Source of the DNA: UKL13-2 sp031414695
GTDB taxonomy: Bacteria; Pseudomonadota; Gammaproteobacteria; Burkholderiales; Usitatibacteraceae
NCBI GenBank assembly: GCA_031414695.1
Contig: JANNWG010000046.1
Location: 101,748 to 165,747 of the forward strand
DNA length: 64,000 nt
Direction of reading: 5' to 3'
A program made the translations under genes and the position numbers. The notes beneath the pieces are model-generated. The model was not told where the DNA came from. It ran no database searches and saw nothing but the letters and a program-made list of their open reading frames with translations. Each line of letters starts with the position of its first letter. The first letter of the stretch is position 1. Positions 7,939-17,819 of this stretch are shown here, piece after piece.

Positions 7939-9706
7939 GGCGCGCTATAACCGCAATTAGTGCTGGATGTTGAGGAAAATCTTTTAACGCGTTTTGCCAT
8001 GTTGCTAGCGCCTCGGCGCGGCTACCAGTGTGAAATAACACTTCCCCTAAATGGGCGGCAATCTCCGGGTCAGGGCGCATCGCGTAGGCTTTTTTAAGCG
8101 TGGCTAACGCTTCATCATGTCGGCCTAGACGATAAAAAACCCAGCCCAAACTATCTTGTATAAACGCGTCATTTGGTGAAATCTTAATAGCCTTCTCAAT
8201 TAAGCTAAGCGCTTCGTTGAGCTTAATACCGCGTTCGGCAAAAGAGTAGCCCAACGCATTGTGCGCATGCGCATGGTCAGACTTCATCGCAATAACGGTA
8301 CGCAGATCTGATTCCATAGCGTCTAACTTTTCAAGCTTCTCAGCGATCATGGCGCGGTCATAGCGCAGCTCAACGGCAGTGGGCGAATTCGCTAGCGCTT
8401 CTGTCAAAACTTGGTAGGCTTCGCGATAGGCTTTTGCCTCCCGCAATAGCTGCACTTCCGCGATGACTAATTGTTGTCTCGTTTGTGCAATATCACTTTC
8501 ACTACATTGCCCATCTTCATCTTTCTGCACTTTTTGCGCCTCACGCAAAAATGCGCGCCCAGCCTCAACACCATCGCGCTTGGCAATTATTTGCGCGATT
8601 TTTAATTGCGCACTAATGAAGTATTCACCCTCGTTTATTTGCTGAAACCAGCGCCGCGCTGCTTCAGCATCTTTTTTGCCTTCTGCAACCAAACCAAGAT
8701 TGAAATGAATCGGGTTTTTATCGCGCGGGATACGTGCAATCGCCAGTAAAAATTGTTTTTCAGCATCCGCCCAGTCTTCAATTTGCAATGAAATCAAGCC
8801 AATCGCATAAGGCATTTCGACTTCAGCTGTGCGCGCCGCAGCCGCTAACCGAAATTGTTCACGTGCAGCTAGCAGCGACTTCATCCCCACCAACAGCCGT
8901 CCATACGCAATGCGAACGTCGGTGGCATCTGGAAAGCGCTTTAAGTACGTTACTAAGTAATTTTCCGCCCGCTTCTCGCCATTTTCACTGCCATCAAATA
9001 GCAATCGTGCCATGGCAATGGCAGCATCGCTAAATTCAGCCCGCACCCCAAGTGCGGCCTCAAGCGCCGTCTGCGCAGCCGCACGATTGCCCGCCGCCAG
9101 CGCAGTGATGCCCACCGCATATTGGGCTTCCGCAAGCTGCGGGTATGGCAGGGCAAGCTCGGCGACCGTCATCGCCACCGCGTTTCGATCCGCAATACGT
9201 GAAAACAAAAACGGCAGCTGACTAAATAACGTTGCCGCATGTTTTTGCTCAAATGTTTTATCCCCCAGCCATTGCAACACCGTCGTCGATGATTTTTCCA
9301 TGCCTGACTGCGTACCGATCATGGCGCTTAACGCCTGTCTTGCCACACCAGATTCAGGCTCAATGGCTAGCCACAGCATCAGCGCCTCGCGGGCATCGCC
9401 CATCTGCTTGGCTTGAAACGCCATCTCAGTCGCGCGCCGCGCAATTCGCGCGTCATTTGAGCGCGCCGCTAAATCCATCATGCCTTGGGTGGCTAATTCA
9501 CTTCGGCCACGCTGTGCCGCAATTTCGGACAATAAAAATTGATAAAGCACTTGCTCGGTGGATAACGTTGGTCGGCTCTGACTCGGTGACGGCAAAACTT
9601 TCGCAGGCGGCGCACTTTTTTTGGGCAACGATTCTGCGCCGCCAAAGATTGGCGCTAAGAGCGTTAGCGCGCATACAGATGCGGCATAAATGTGTTTAAT
9701 TTTCAT
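7928..9706 (-). CDS. Periplasmic/lipoprotein-associated TPR-repeat protein
   Basis: Tetratricopeptide-repeat protein of 592 residues with an N-terminal signal peptide (MKIKHIYAASVCALTLLAPIF). Recognisable TPR units include AHNALGYSFAERG, AFIQDSLGWVFYRLGRHDEA and PEIAAHLGEVLFHTG near the C-terminus. It lies upstream of lolB and overlaps it, a common betaproteobacterial pair. The frame extends further upstream to 9886, but I prefer the ATG at 9706 because it starts directly with the signal peptide. TPR proteins act as scaffolds; the partner is unknown. Confidence 0.85.
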   Translation of the reverse strand: MKIKHIYAASVCALTLLAPIFGGAESLPKKSAPPAKVLPSPSQSRPTLSTEQVLYQFLLSEIAAQRGRSELATQGMMDLAARSNDARIARRATEMAFQAKQMGDAREALMLWLAIEPESGVARQALSAMIGTQSGMEKSSTTVLQWLGDKTFEQKHAATLFSQLPFLFSRIADRNAVAMTVAELALPYPQLAEAQYAVGITALAAGNRAAAQTALEAALGVRAEFSDAAIAMARLLFDGSENGEKRAENYLVTYLKRFPDATDVRIAYGRLLVGMKSLLAAREQFRLAAAARTAEVEMPYAIGLISLQIEDWADAEKQFLLAIARIPRDKNPIHFNLGLVAEGKKDAEAARRWFQQINEGEYFISAQLKIAQIIAKRDGVEAGRAFLREAQKVQKDEDGQCSESDIAQTRQQLVIAEVQLLREAKAYREAYQVLTEALANSPTAVELRYDRAMIAEKLEKLDAMESDLRTVIAMKSDHAHAHNALGYSFAERGIKLNEALSLIEKAIKISPNDAFIQDSLGWVFYRLGRHDEALATLKKAYAMRPDPEIAAHLGEVLFHTGSRAEALATWQNALKDFPQHPALIAVIARHAK

Positions 9707-9874
9707 AACATCATCATAGCGCAACCTAACCAATATTGCTAAATCTAGGGATGCAAATACAAAACAACAATACAAATTTTCCCTCACCTGATTGTTTACA
9801 TTCCCGTTAAAATCAACTTGGGAGTTCCACAAACAAAATATACCCATCAAAAAATCATTAACTGGAGGACACAT

Positions 9875-10864
9875 ATGTTGCAACATAAATTAATCAACGG
9901 TATTACTGCTGCCGCACTTGGTATCGCCGCACTTGCAAGCGCATTTACAGCCGAAGCCGCCTATCCTGATAAACCCATCACCATGATTGTGCCGTTTACA
10001 GCAGGTGGGCCAACAGACACCGTGGCACGTACCATTGGGCAGGTAATGTCAAAATCACTCGGCCAACAAGTCATCATTGAAAACGTCGGTGGCGCTGGCG
10101 GCACCATTGGCACTGGCCGTGTGGCAACTGCCACACCAGATGGCTACACAATTTTGCTCATGCACTTTGGCATCTCAACTGCACCATCGCTCTATCGCAA
10201 TATGAAATACGACGCCACCAAAGACTTAGAGCCGATTGGCTTGGTCACCGACGTGCCAATGACCATCATCGGTAAAAAAGATTTAGCCCCTAATAACTTG
10301 AAAGATTTGATCGCCTATTTGCGCGCGAACAAATCTAAAGTGTCGATGGCCAATGCGGGCATTGGCTCTGCTTCTCATGCTTGCGGCATGTTGTTTATGA
10401 GTGCCCTTGAGCTAGATTTATTGACCGTACCGTACAAAGGCACGCAGCCTGCGATGACCGACCTGCTCGGTGGCCAAGTCGATATTCTTTGCGACCAAAC
10501 AACCAATACCACTTCGCAAATCAAGGGTGACAAAGTCAAAGCCTATGCGGTTACCTCTAATGCGCGCAATGCCGCGCTGCCGAATGTACCAACAGCGGAC
10601 GAAGCTGGCATGAAAGGCTTTACTATCGGCGTATGGCATGGCATGTGGGCACCAAAAGCAACGCCAAAGGCAATCACAGATCGCTTAAACAAAGCAATGC
10701 AGGAAGCCCTTAAAGACAAAGATGTGATTGAGCGTTTTGCCAACCTTGGTACGGCACCTGAATCGCTTAATCGTCAAACGCCGGAAGCATTGCGCGCGCA
10801 TCTAATCGCCGAAATTGCAAAGTGGAGCCCAATTATCAAAAAGGCTGGCGTTTACGCTGACTAA
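9875..10864 (+). CDS. TctC/Bug-family tripartite tricarboxylate transporter substrate-binding protein
   Basis: Periplasmic binding protein of 329 residues with a signal peptide (about residues 1-26, cleaving after AEAA). The family opening YPDKPITMIVPFTAGGPTD is followed by conserved GGAGGTIGT, PDGYT and VPYKGTQPAM. The ATG at 9875 has GGAGG at 9864-9868. Bug proteins are very numerous in betaproteobacteria and usually lack a linked transporter. No tctA or tctB is present here, so the ligand (typically a carboxylate) cannot be assigned. A strong terminator follows. Confidence 0.93.
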   Translation: MLQHKLINGITAAALGIAALASAFTAEAAYPDKPITMIVPFTAGGPTDTVARTIGQVMSKSLGQQVIIENVGGAGGTIGTGRVATATPDGYTILLMHFGISTAPSLYRNMKYDATKDLEPIGLVTDVPMTIIGKKDLAPNNLKDLIAYLRANKSKVSMANAGIGSASHACGMLFMSALELDLLTVPYKGTQPAMTDLLGGQVDILCDQTTNTTSQIKGDKVKAYAVTSNARNAALPNVPTADEAGMKGFTIGVWHGMWAPKATPKAITDRLNKAMQEALKDKDVIERFANLGTAPESLNRQTPEALRAHLIAEIAKWSPIIKKAGVYAD

Positions 10865-10886
10865 TTTAATTGGTTTCTAACACCTT

Positions 10887-10914
10887 AAAACGCCCCACAT
10901 TCGGGGCGTTTTTT
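10887..10914 (+). terminator. Intrinsic terminator after the Bug protein gene
   Basis: AAAACGCCCC and GGGGCGTTTT form a ten-base stem with a six-base loop, ending in six T. It closes the monocistronic binding-protein gene. Confidence 0.93.
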
Positions 10915-10941
10915 CATTTAATCGCACGGTAAACTGTTGGC

Positions 10942-11814
10942 ATGAGAAAAAAAACTTTCTTCCAAAACACCATCGCCATGGTCTATGACTTTGACGGCAC
11001 GTTATCGCCGCAGCCAATGCAGGAGTACACGGTGCTGCCAAAAATTGGCGTTGAGCCAGCTGAATTTTGGGCAGAGGTGCATCTTGAGGCGCGTAATACC
11101 GGCTCAGACCCGATGTTGACTTACATGCGACTAATGATGGAGAAGCTGTATAAGCACGATGACCTTAAAGTCACGCGCGAAGATTTTGCGTTGATGGCAA
11201 ATCGGATTAAATATTTCCCCGGAGTAGAGGAATGGTTTCCACGAATCGACGCCTACGTAAAGGCGCGCAGCGGCGGACACGTCAATATTCAGCACTACAT
11301 AATTTCTGCGGGTCAAAAGGAAATACTTGAAGGCATTTCGATTCACAAATACTTTAAGCAAATTTACGCTTCCGAATATCATTTCAATCAATACGGTATC
11401 GCCACGTTTCCAAAACTGCTGATTACTGATACCTCCAAAACGCAATTTTTATTTCGCATCAATAAGGGCCGTGAGCTGCTTTCAGAATCCATCAATGAGC
11501 ACATGCCTGAGCATGAGCGTCCAATACCATTTGCCAATATGATTTATTTAGGCGACGGTATGACTGACGTGCCGTCAATGGCGTTGGCTAAAAAAAGTGG
11601 CGGCCATGCGGTAGCGGTTTACAACCCGAAAGCGCCAAAGACCAAAGAAACTTGCATGGGACTACTAGACGCGGGACGGGTGGATTTTATTGCGCCTGCG
11701 GATTACCGGGCAACAAGTAAACTTTCGTCCCGTGTGCAACTATTACTCGACTCAGTTATTGCAGGCATCGCTTATGCTGAAGAAGTGGCCGCCTGTAAGG
11801 CGGAGCAAGCTTGA
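10942..11814 (+). CDS. HAD-superfamily hydrolase
   Basis: Haloacid dehalogenase-type phosphatase of 290 residues. The nucleophile motif DFDGTL (residues 16-21) and the C-terminal metal motif LGDGMTDVPS are intact, so it should be catalytically active. The cap region does not tell me the substrate. It overlaps birA by four bases and heads a birA-coaX transcript. I cannot give a more precise function. Confidence 0.85.
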   Translation: MRKKTFFQNTIAMVYDFDGTLSPQPMQEYTVLPKIGVEPAEFWAEVHLEARNTGSDPMLTYMRLMMEKLYKHDDLKVTREDFALMANRIKYFPGVEEWFPRIDAYVKARSGGHVNIQHYIISAGQKEILEGISIHKYFKQIYASEYHFNQYGIATFPKLLITDTSKTQFLFRINKGRELLSESINEHMPEHERPIPFANMIYLGDGMTDVPSMALAKKSGGHAVAVYNPKAPKTKETCMGLLDAGRVDFIAPADYRATSKLSSRVQLLLDSVIAGIAYAEEVAACKAEQA

Positions 11815-12860
11815 GCGTAGCCACTGACGCCAACGTCAGTCTCAACCTCAATGTAAAAGCCCCGAACATTCATCGCTTAACACTCACCCTCCTGCGCGAT
11901 TTATCAGCCAACAATTTCACTTCAGGCGCGGCACTTGCCACTAAATATGGCGTTTCGCGCAGCGCCATTTCCGACGCACTCAAAGACGCCAGCTTGCTCG
12001 GTGTGACTATTTTTTCGTTGACGCGACGCGGCTATCAACTCGCCCAACCACTAGATTTTTTATCGCTCGATGAAATACGTTTGAACCTCAAAGCCGACGC
12101 GAATCGGCTCAATTTAAGTATTGTTGATACGATTGATTCCACTAACTCAGCCCTCTTACAGCAAGCACAATTAGGCGCGCCGAGTGGCACGTGTTTAGCG
12201 GCAGAATGCCAAACAGCAGGACGAGGACGGCGTGGCCGTGTATGGCAATCCGCACTGGGCGCGTCGCTCACATTCTCATTTTTATGGCGTAGCGAGAAAG
12301 GTGCAGCCACTCTTGGCGGATTATCGCTAGTGGTAGGCCTGGCAGTGGCAAATGCGCTACGCGAATTAGGCGTTGCCGCCACGCTCAAATGGCCGAACGA
12401 TATTTTGGTGAACGATAAAAAACTCGGCGGCATTTTGATCGAAACACAAGGCGATATGTTAGGTCCTACCGCGGTCGTCATCGGCATTGGGCTGAACGTG
12501 CGATTAAGTGAGGCGATGAAGGCGGCCATTGATCAAGAAGTGACCGACATTGCCACCGTACTTGCTGAAGCAGGCCAAGAAAAATACATGATGTCGCGAA
12601 ACGCGCTGTTGGGCGTGGTTCTTCGTCATTTAGTGGGTCAGCTTGCGCCGTTTGCCGAAACTGGATTTGCTGCCGTGCGTGATAAATGGCGCGCACTACA
12701 TGCTTTCGAAGGGCGCATAGTTGATGTTGTGACTCCTAACGAAAAATATATGGCGACCGTAATTGATGTTGCAAACGATGGCTCACTTATTATTGATCGC
12801 GGCGCGGGTAACATGCAAATTAGCGCGGCTGAAATTTCGGTGCGACTCACTAAAAAATGA
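11811..12860 (+). CDS. birA: Biotin operon repressor/biotin-[acetyl-CoA-carboxylase] ligase
   Basis: Attaches biotin to carboxylases and may also repress biotin genes. The 349 residues comprise an N-terminal winged helix (about 17-75), a biotinyl-ligase core with GRGRRGRVWQS and KWPNDILV, and a C-terminal SH3-like domain. The start is TTG at 11811 overlapping the HAD stop; a CGGAG sequence six bases upstream supports it. The wing domain makes it the bifunctional BirA type. It overlaps coaX (ATGA). Confidence 0.95.
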   Translation: MSVATDANVSLNLNVKAPNIHRLTLTLLRDLSANNFTSGAALATKYGVSRSAISDALKDASLLGVTIFSLTRRGYQLAQPLDFLSLDEIRLNLKADANRLNLSIVDTIDSTNSALLQQAQLGAPSGTCLAAECQTAGRGRRGRVWQSALGASLTFSFLWRSEKGAATLGGLSLVVGLAVANALRELGVAATLKWPNDILVNDKKLGGILIETQGDMLGPTAVVIGIGLNVRLSEAMKAAIDQEVTDIATVLAEAGQEKYMMSRNALLGVVLRHLVGQLAPFAETGFAAVRDKWRALHAFEGRIVDVVTPNEKYMATVIDVANDGSLIIDRGAGNMQISAAEISVRLTKK

Positions 12861-13648
12861 TGACGCCATCAACACCACATTTACTGATTGATGCTGGCAA
12901 TACGCGCATCAAGTGGATGCTCATGGCCGATATTAATCAAGCCGACAAAATTGAATATGGCACTGCACTAAGCCACGACAATGCGCCACTGGCTGATTTG
13001 GCACGCATCGCGCAACAATATTTAGCGCTCAATGTCACTGCCTCAAACGTGGCCGGTAGCGCCATCAAGCAAAAATTAATTGATGCGCTCTGCCCGCATC
13101 AAATTCACTTCATGACTTCAATCAAAAACTGTTGCGGGGTCGAAAATGGATACACTCATCCTGAGCAGCTTGGCACAGATCGTTTTGCTGCTCTCATTGC
13201 CGCGCGACAAATTACATCGATGCCAGCACTTGTTGTGATGGCAGGCACAGCACTGACTATTGATGCACTGTCAGCCGATGGCGTATTTTTGGGCGGCTCA
13301 ATTTTGCCAGGGCTCACACTCATGCGTTCTCAACTTAAAACTCAAACAGCGCAACTGCCGTTAGTTGATAACGCTGTTGCGCCATCAAATTTGTTTGCGC
13401 GCAACACTGAATCCGCTATTGCCAATGGAACCTTAGACGCCACAATCGGTGCCATTGTGTTGAGCGCGCGCCGACTTGAGACACTCAATAAATCCGCTAT
13501 TACCATCATCGCTAGCGGCGGCGCAATCCAAGCTCTTGCACCCATACTGGCAAATCAATATCAATTCGCGATTAAAATCGTCGATGATTTAGTCTTACGT
13601 GGATTACAACGTATCGCACAATCAAACTTTTCAGCGGCTACTCAATAG
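12857..13648 (+). CDS. coaX: Type III pantothenate kinase
   Basis: First step of CoA synthesis, in the CoaX form typical of betaproteobacteria, which usually lack coaA. The 263 residues show the ASKHA phosphate motif DAGNTRIKWML, QLGTDRFAALI and AGTALTIDAL. It overlaps birA and is followed after 52 bases by a SPOR-like gene. Together with coaBC at the window start, two CoA steps are encoded here. Confidence 0.95.
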   Translation: MMTPSTPHLLIDAGNTRIKWMLMADINQADKIEYGTALSHDNAPLADLARIAQQYLALNVTASNVAGSAIKQKLIDALCPHQIHFMTSIKNCCGVENGYTHPEQLGTDRFAALIAARQITSMPALVVMAGTALTIDALSADGVFLGGSILPGLTLMRSQLKTQTAQLPLVDNAVAPSNLFARNTESAIANGTLDATIGAIVLSARRLETLNKSAITIIASGGAIQALAPILANQYQFAIKIVDDLVLRGLQRIAQSNFSAATQ

Positions 13649-13649
13649 T

Positions 13650-13691
13650 CGCTGAACACTCAACATTGAACACTGAACGCTAAATGCTAAA
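13650..13691 (+). repeat. Six degenerate heptamer repeats (CRCTRAA) before the SPOR-like gene
   Basis: In direct tandem: CGCTGAA, CACTCAA, CATTGAA, CACTGAA, CGCTAAA, TGCTAAA. The last unit overlaps the AAAGG ribosome-binding region of the next gene. The same unit recurs at 52002-52029. Confidence 0.75.
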
Positions 13692-13700
13692 GGTTTTTTC

Positions 13701-14426
13701 ATGGCTCGTTTTTTATTTTTAATTTTGCTCGTCGCTAATTTGGCGTTTGCTGGGCATATTTATTTAAGTCAACCGGCCCCAACGTTTCCCACCGAAATTA
13801 ATCGCGATGCCATGAAGGTGATCTCAATCACTGACCCCGAGAAGGCGCAAAAAGATGTGCTGGAGACTAAAAAGCTAGTACAGAATTTAATCGGTGCGCA
13901 ATGTTTACTCTTTAGCGTCAAACCTAGCGAAGCGCAGCGCGCACAAAGCCTCTTCACCACGATTAATTTAGGCGATCAACTGACGAGCAGTAATATTGAG
14001 GAATTCACCCGCTTCGCTATCGCCTTACCGATACAACCCAACCGCAAAGCAGCAGACACTATCGTTGCAAGCTTAAAAAAAGCAAGCGTCAAAGACGTGC
14101 TCATCATGGCGGATAACTCTATTTCACTCGGCCTTTTTTCAACTGAGGATGCGGCCAAACGCGTGGTGAGCGACCTTACTAGCAAAGTCAGTGCACAAGT
14201 AAAAGGCATTAGCATCACGGCTAAAAACCCAGTCGTCAAAGAAACCCAATTTACAATCCAATCGCCCGACGCCAGCCTAATTTCGCGCATGGCGGTGATG
14301 CAGCGTGATTTTGAAGCGAGCGTATTGACGGGAATAACGTGCCCAGCGGCGAAGACTGAAACAACGACTGCAACGGTGTCGCCATTGGCTGAAACTGTAA
14401 AAAATGAGTCTAAGGCTAAACGCTAG
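13701..14426 (+). CDS. SPOR-like domain protein downstream of coaX
   Basis: A 241-residue protein with an N-terminal hydrophobic segment (MARFLFLILLVANLAFAGHI), probably an anchor or signal. Two related alpha/beta segments look like SPOR-type folds, each around 70-80 residues (near LLFSVKPSEAQRAQSLF and NSISLGLFSTEDAAKRVVSD). Such proteins often follow birA-coaX in betaproteobacteria. SPOR domains bind denuded peptidoglycan glycans at septa; whether this one does is inference. Confidence 0.65.
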   Translation: MARFLFLILLVANLAFAGHIYLSQPAPTFPTEINRDAMKVISITDPEKAQKDVLETKKLVQNLIGAQCLLFSVKPSEAQRAQSLFTTINLGDQLTSSNIEEFTRFAIALPIQPNRKAADTIVASLKKASVKDVLIMADNSISLGLFSTEDAAKRVVSDLTSKVSAQVKGISITAKNPVVKETQFTIQSPDASLISRMAVMQRDFEASVLTGITCPAAKTETTTATVSPLAETVKNESKAKR

Positions 14427-14514
14427 TATTGGCGGGTATTTTCAGACGATTTTGCCGCAAACGGCAGGCCAGTATTGCACTTTAATAATACGCGGCGCTT
14501 TGCTTAAGTCGTGA

Positions 14515-15501
14515 TTACTTCATCGCTTGCTTAGTTTTATCCAATACCGTCATTGCGCTAGTGAGCATTGAGGCGACGTCTGCAATATTAGCGGGCACAA
14601 TTAATGTGTTGCCGGCTTTAGCGAGGTTGCCGAATTGCTCAACATATTTCTCCGCAATTTTTAAGTTGGCCGCTTGTTGGCCACCGGGCGCTTCTAGTGC
14701 AGCGGCGACTTGGCGCACGGCGGATGCTGTAGCTTCAGCGACGGTGGTTAAGGCTGAAGCTTCGCCGAGTGCGCGGTTAATCGCGGCTTGCTTTTCACCT
14801 TCAGAGGCAAGAATAGCGGCTTGGCGCTGACCGTCGGCGATATTGATTTCTTCTTGGCGCACGCCTTCAGACTTTGCGATTAATGCACGCTTTTCACGTT
14901 CTGCCGTGATCTGGGCTTGCATGGATCGCAATATGGACTCAGGCGGGGTCAGGCTCTTGATTTCGTAGCGTAATACTTTGATGCCCCATGTGCGTCCGGC
15001 TTCATCGAGCACGCTGACAATTTTGTGGTTAATTTCATCGCGTGACTCGAATGTTTTATCAAGCTCCATCTTGCCGACTTCTGAACGTAGCGCTGTCTGC
15101 GCGAGTTGGGTAATCGCCATGATGTAGTCGCTTGAGCCGTAGCTCGCCAGCTTTGGATCCATCACTTGAAAATAAATAATGCCGTCCACGGCTAATTGCG
15201 TATTGTCTTTGGTGATACAGACTTGCTCAGGAATATCGAGCGGGACTTCTTTTAAGCTGTGGCGGTATGCGACACGATCAAAAAATGGCACGATCACATT
15301 CAAGCCTGGCACAAGCGTGGAGTGATATTTACCAAGACGCTCAACCACCCATGCATTTTGTTGTGGCACGATGCGAACGCCTTCAATAACAAAAACAATA
15401 ATGGTGGCTAAAAAGAAAAAAGGAATCGCTAATCCACTCAGCGCAGGTGTGAAATAAAGGGAAAGCGTTGCAATTAAAACAGCGGCAAATTTAACAAACA
15501 T
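14515..15501 (-). CDS. SPFH/band-7 (stomatin-like) membrane protein
   Basis: Band-7 protein of 328 residues. An N-terminal hydrophobic region (residues ~1-37) is followed by VRIVPQQNAWVVERLGKYH and the SPFH core, then an alanine/glutamate-rich coiled coil (SEGVRQEEINIADGQRQA). I start it at 15501 because AAAGGAG lies 9-15 bases upstream; the frame opens further up at 15582. It pairs with the NfeD protein just upstream. Such pairs form membrane microdomain complexes, sometimes partnering proteases. Confidence 0.92.
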   Translation of the reverse strand: MFVKFAAVLIATLSLYFTPALSGLAIPFFFLATIIVFVIEGVRIVPQQNAWVVERLGKYHSTLVPGLNVIVPFFDRVAYRHSLKEVPLDIPEQVCITKDNTQLAVDGIIYFQVMDPKLASYGSSDYIMAITQLAQTALRSEVGKMELDKTFESRDEINHKIVSVLDEAGRTWGIKVLRYEIKSLTPPESILRSMQAQITAEREKRALIAKSEGVRQEEINIADGQRQAAILASEGEKQAAINRALGEASALTTVAEATASAVRQVAAALEAPGGQQAANLKIAEKYVEQFGNLAKAGNTLIVPANIADVASMLTSAMTVLDKTKQAMK

Positions 15502-15578
15502 TGGGATACTCCTTTGACTGTTCTGACTATCTGATAAGTGATTTTTTGTGTGGTTTGGCGTATTAAAAATATTGGTGA

Positions 15579-15998
15579 TCAAGTCGAAACCAATAGCACG
15601 CCTTGTGCGGTGGCTTTAATGGTTAAAACATCATTGGGGTTGGGTTTATGACTGCCTTCGACTTTTGCATCCCACGATGCACCACGATATTTCACGCGTG
15701 CTGTGCCACTGGCTTCGCTCACCCAACTTTCAAACACCACTGTCTGGCCAACCTCTAAACTATTTTCAGATTTAGCGTCTTTTGGATTTTTTTGCCACCA
15801 CGTATGGACAAGATAAATGCCGATAAAGGTGGCTGCTACAGTCAATATAATTTGCAGCCAAAACGCACCCCCGAGGTAGGCAACCAGCGCACCGACGAGT
15901 GCCGCCACGCCAAACACGAGTAAATAAAACGTGCCGGTGAGTAGCTCGGCGATGATAAGGATAAAACCTGCAACTGCCCAAATTAAATAGGCTGCCAT
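15579..15998 (-). CDS. NfeD-like membrane protein
   Basis: Short NfeD protein of 139 residues: membrane segments over about residues 1-65, then a C-terminal OB-fold domain (VGQTVVFESWVSEASGTARVKYRG). Short NfeD proteins are partners of SPFH proteins, and the stomatin-like gene follows within 80 bases on the same strand. The protease domain found in long NfeD proteins is absent. Confidence 0.9.
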   Translation of the reverse strand: MAAYLIWAVAGFILIIAELLTGTFYLLVFGVAALVGALVAYLGGAFWLQIILTVAATFIGIYLVHTWWQKNPKDAKSENSLEVGQTVVFESWVSEASGTARVKYRGASWDAKVEGSHKPNPNDVLTIKATAQGVLLVST

Positions 15999-16265
15999 GT
16001 GAATTCCTTTGATTTAGCTATTAACGGTTGAACAAAATAAAAAATCTTTCTATTTAGAACCAGCAAATTTGTAACGCTTATAGACTGACCTTCTGATTTT
16101 AAGCTAGATGTTTATTTGTATTAATCAAATCAAAAAAAATTACCCGCTCGGATGTGTTGCTTTGTGGACTATTGCGGACTATCTGCTCACTACATTACAA
16201 CTCTATACTCAACCAAAAATAGCGCATTATCCGCTGATTATGTTGTTGATATGCAGTTGACGACT
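15999..16265. other. AT-rich intergenic region
   Basis: About 270 bases between the histidine kinase end and the nfeD start. I see only a pair of ten-base direct repeats (GGACTATTGC, GGACTATCTG) near 16160-16185. No gene is evident and no clear terminator for the kinase operon. Confidence 0.4.
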
Positions 16266-17702
16266 TTAGATCGGTTGCAGTTTAGCTGTGGACGTAGATG
16301 AAATTGCAGGCATTGGCAATATCAATGACACGGTTAAACCGCCACCTTCTCGATTATGCAAGCTAATATGCCCACCGTGGGCTTCTACAATTTCATGCGC
16401 TAGCGCTAAGCCTAAGCCCGTGCCTGTACGTTTGGTGGAATAAAACGGCATGAGCGCATGGGTAAGCACATCTTCTGTCATGCCACTGCCTCGGTCCTCT
16501 ACGTCAATACGCACGACGCGAGTTGCACGGGTGCTCGAAAAAGTGGCGCCCTCGTCAACTCGCGATGCACTCACTCTGACACAAACAGCCTCGGCTGGAG
16601 AGCCTGATTCATGTGCATTCTTGAGCAAATTGATAAGCGCTTGTTCAAGCTGCGTTACGTCAAAATAAACTGTCTTTTCGGCCAAGGTATCTATACATTC
16701 AAAACGTGCGTTAAGCTTTAGTTTTGCAATAAAGCTTGCCCAAGCTACCCACTCAGGCTGCGGATTAGGCAACTTAGCAAAGCGCGCATAGCCCAGAATA
16801 AAGTTTTCTAAATGTCGGGTGCGCTCAGCAATAGCATCTAAAATTTCGATTAAACGTTCAGGTTTGTTGCGTTGCAAAAGTTGCACGCCAGAGTGCGCCA
16901 GCGATGCCACGGGTGCTAATGAATTATTGATCTCATGACTAATGACGCGGATGACTTTTTTCCATGTTTGCACTTCTGCACGGCGCAATTCAGCCGTCAG
17001 ATGGCGCAGCATCAGAAGCTCATGACGACGACCGTTCAATGTGAAAAAACGCCGTGCCAAGTGATACACATCATCGCCTTCATCGACATCACCTATTTTT
17101 TTAGACAACGTAAATAAACCATCACCTTGTTTATCCATCGCGTCTATCAGCGCGCTATGGGCATTTGCGAGCACCTGATTTAGCGTTTGCCCTTCTAATT
17201 TGCGCCCATCGTTTAGTAATTGGCGTGCTGCCAAATTGGCGTAAATAATCGGGCCAGTTTCAGAAGTTAATAACATCGCCACTGGTGTGTGCTGAACCAT
17301 GGTATCGAGCAGTAATTCACGTTGCACAAGATCAAGTCGTTGGCTGCGTAGCACTTCGCCAAGCGCGTTGTGGCTGGCAACGAGCTCGCCAATTTCATCG
17401 TTGCGCGGCCAATGCAGGCTAAACGAAAAGTCAGCGTCTTTATATGAGCTTACCGTGCCGTTAAGCGCGTTAAACATTTGCAAAATGGGTCTGATTTGGG
17501 CGCGAATAGCGATGACTGCTAGGGATATTGTGATAGCAGCTGCGATCAGTGCACTTTGCCAAGCGTCGAGACTAGTTAGGTAAGTAAGGCACAGTTGTAT
17601 GCCGGTAGCGCATGCAATGATTGCTATTGCGATTAGGCTAAAGCGGGTAGTGAGTGAAACGCGGCGGCGACGTTTGTTAGTCATATTAATTGGCGCAGAC
17701 AT
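16266..17702 (-). CDS. Membrane sensor histidine kinase (NtrY-like)
   Basis: A 478-residue sensor kinase: two membrane helices (about 20-40 and 48-67), a HAMP-like/PAS region, a HisKA-type motif VISHEINNSLAP with the phospho-acceptor histidine, and an HATPase_c domain with N-box NLLKNAHE, DRGSGM and GTGLGLA. It lies 117 bases downstream of the NtrC-type regulator and at the end of the exporter operon, so it most likely phosphorylates that regulator. The short periplasmic loop suggests membrane or intracellular sensing. An alternative ATG lies at 17684. Confidence 0.93.
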   Translation of the reverse strand: MSAPINMTNKRRRRVSLTTRFSLIAIAIIACATGIQLCLTYLTSLDAWQSALIAAAITISLAVIAIRAQIRPILQMFNALNGTVSSYKDADFSFSLHWPRNDEIGELVASHNALGEVLRSQRLDLVQRELLLDTMVQHTPVAMLLTSETGPIIYANLAARQLLNDGRKLEGQTLNQVLANAHSALIDAMDKQGDGLFTLSKKIGDVDEGDDVYHLARRFFTLNGRRHELLMLRHLTAELRRAEVQTWKKVIRVISHEINNSLAPVASLAHSGVQLLQRNKPERLIEILDAIAERTRHLENFILGYARFAKLPNPQPEWVAWASFIAKLKLNARFECIDTLAEKTVYFDVTQLEQALINLLKNAHESGSPAEAVCVRVSASRVDEGATFSSTRATRVVRIDVEDRGSGMTEDVLTHALMPFYSTKRTGTGLGLALAHEIVEAHGGHISLHNREGGGLTVSLILPMPAISSTSTAKLQPI

Positions 17703-17819
17703 TGAATAACCTATTTACTGACAGCTGGCTGCTCACCCTCGGCTCAGACAACAGCAACACGACTTGCGCCCAATTCGTAAGCTGTACTTTGTTCGTGAGG
17801 TCGTTTGGTAGGCGCACGT

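Noticed and set aside
9707..9886. N-terminal extension of the TPR protein
   Set aside because: It crosses the divergent promoter region of the Bug-protein gene; the ATG at 9706 leads straight into a signal peptide.
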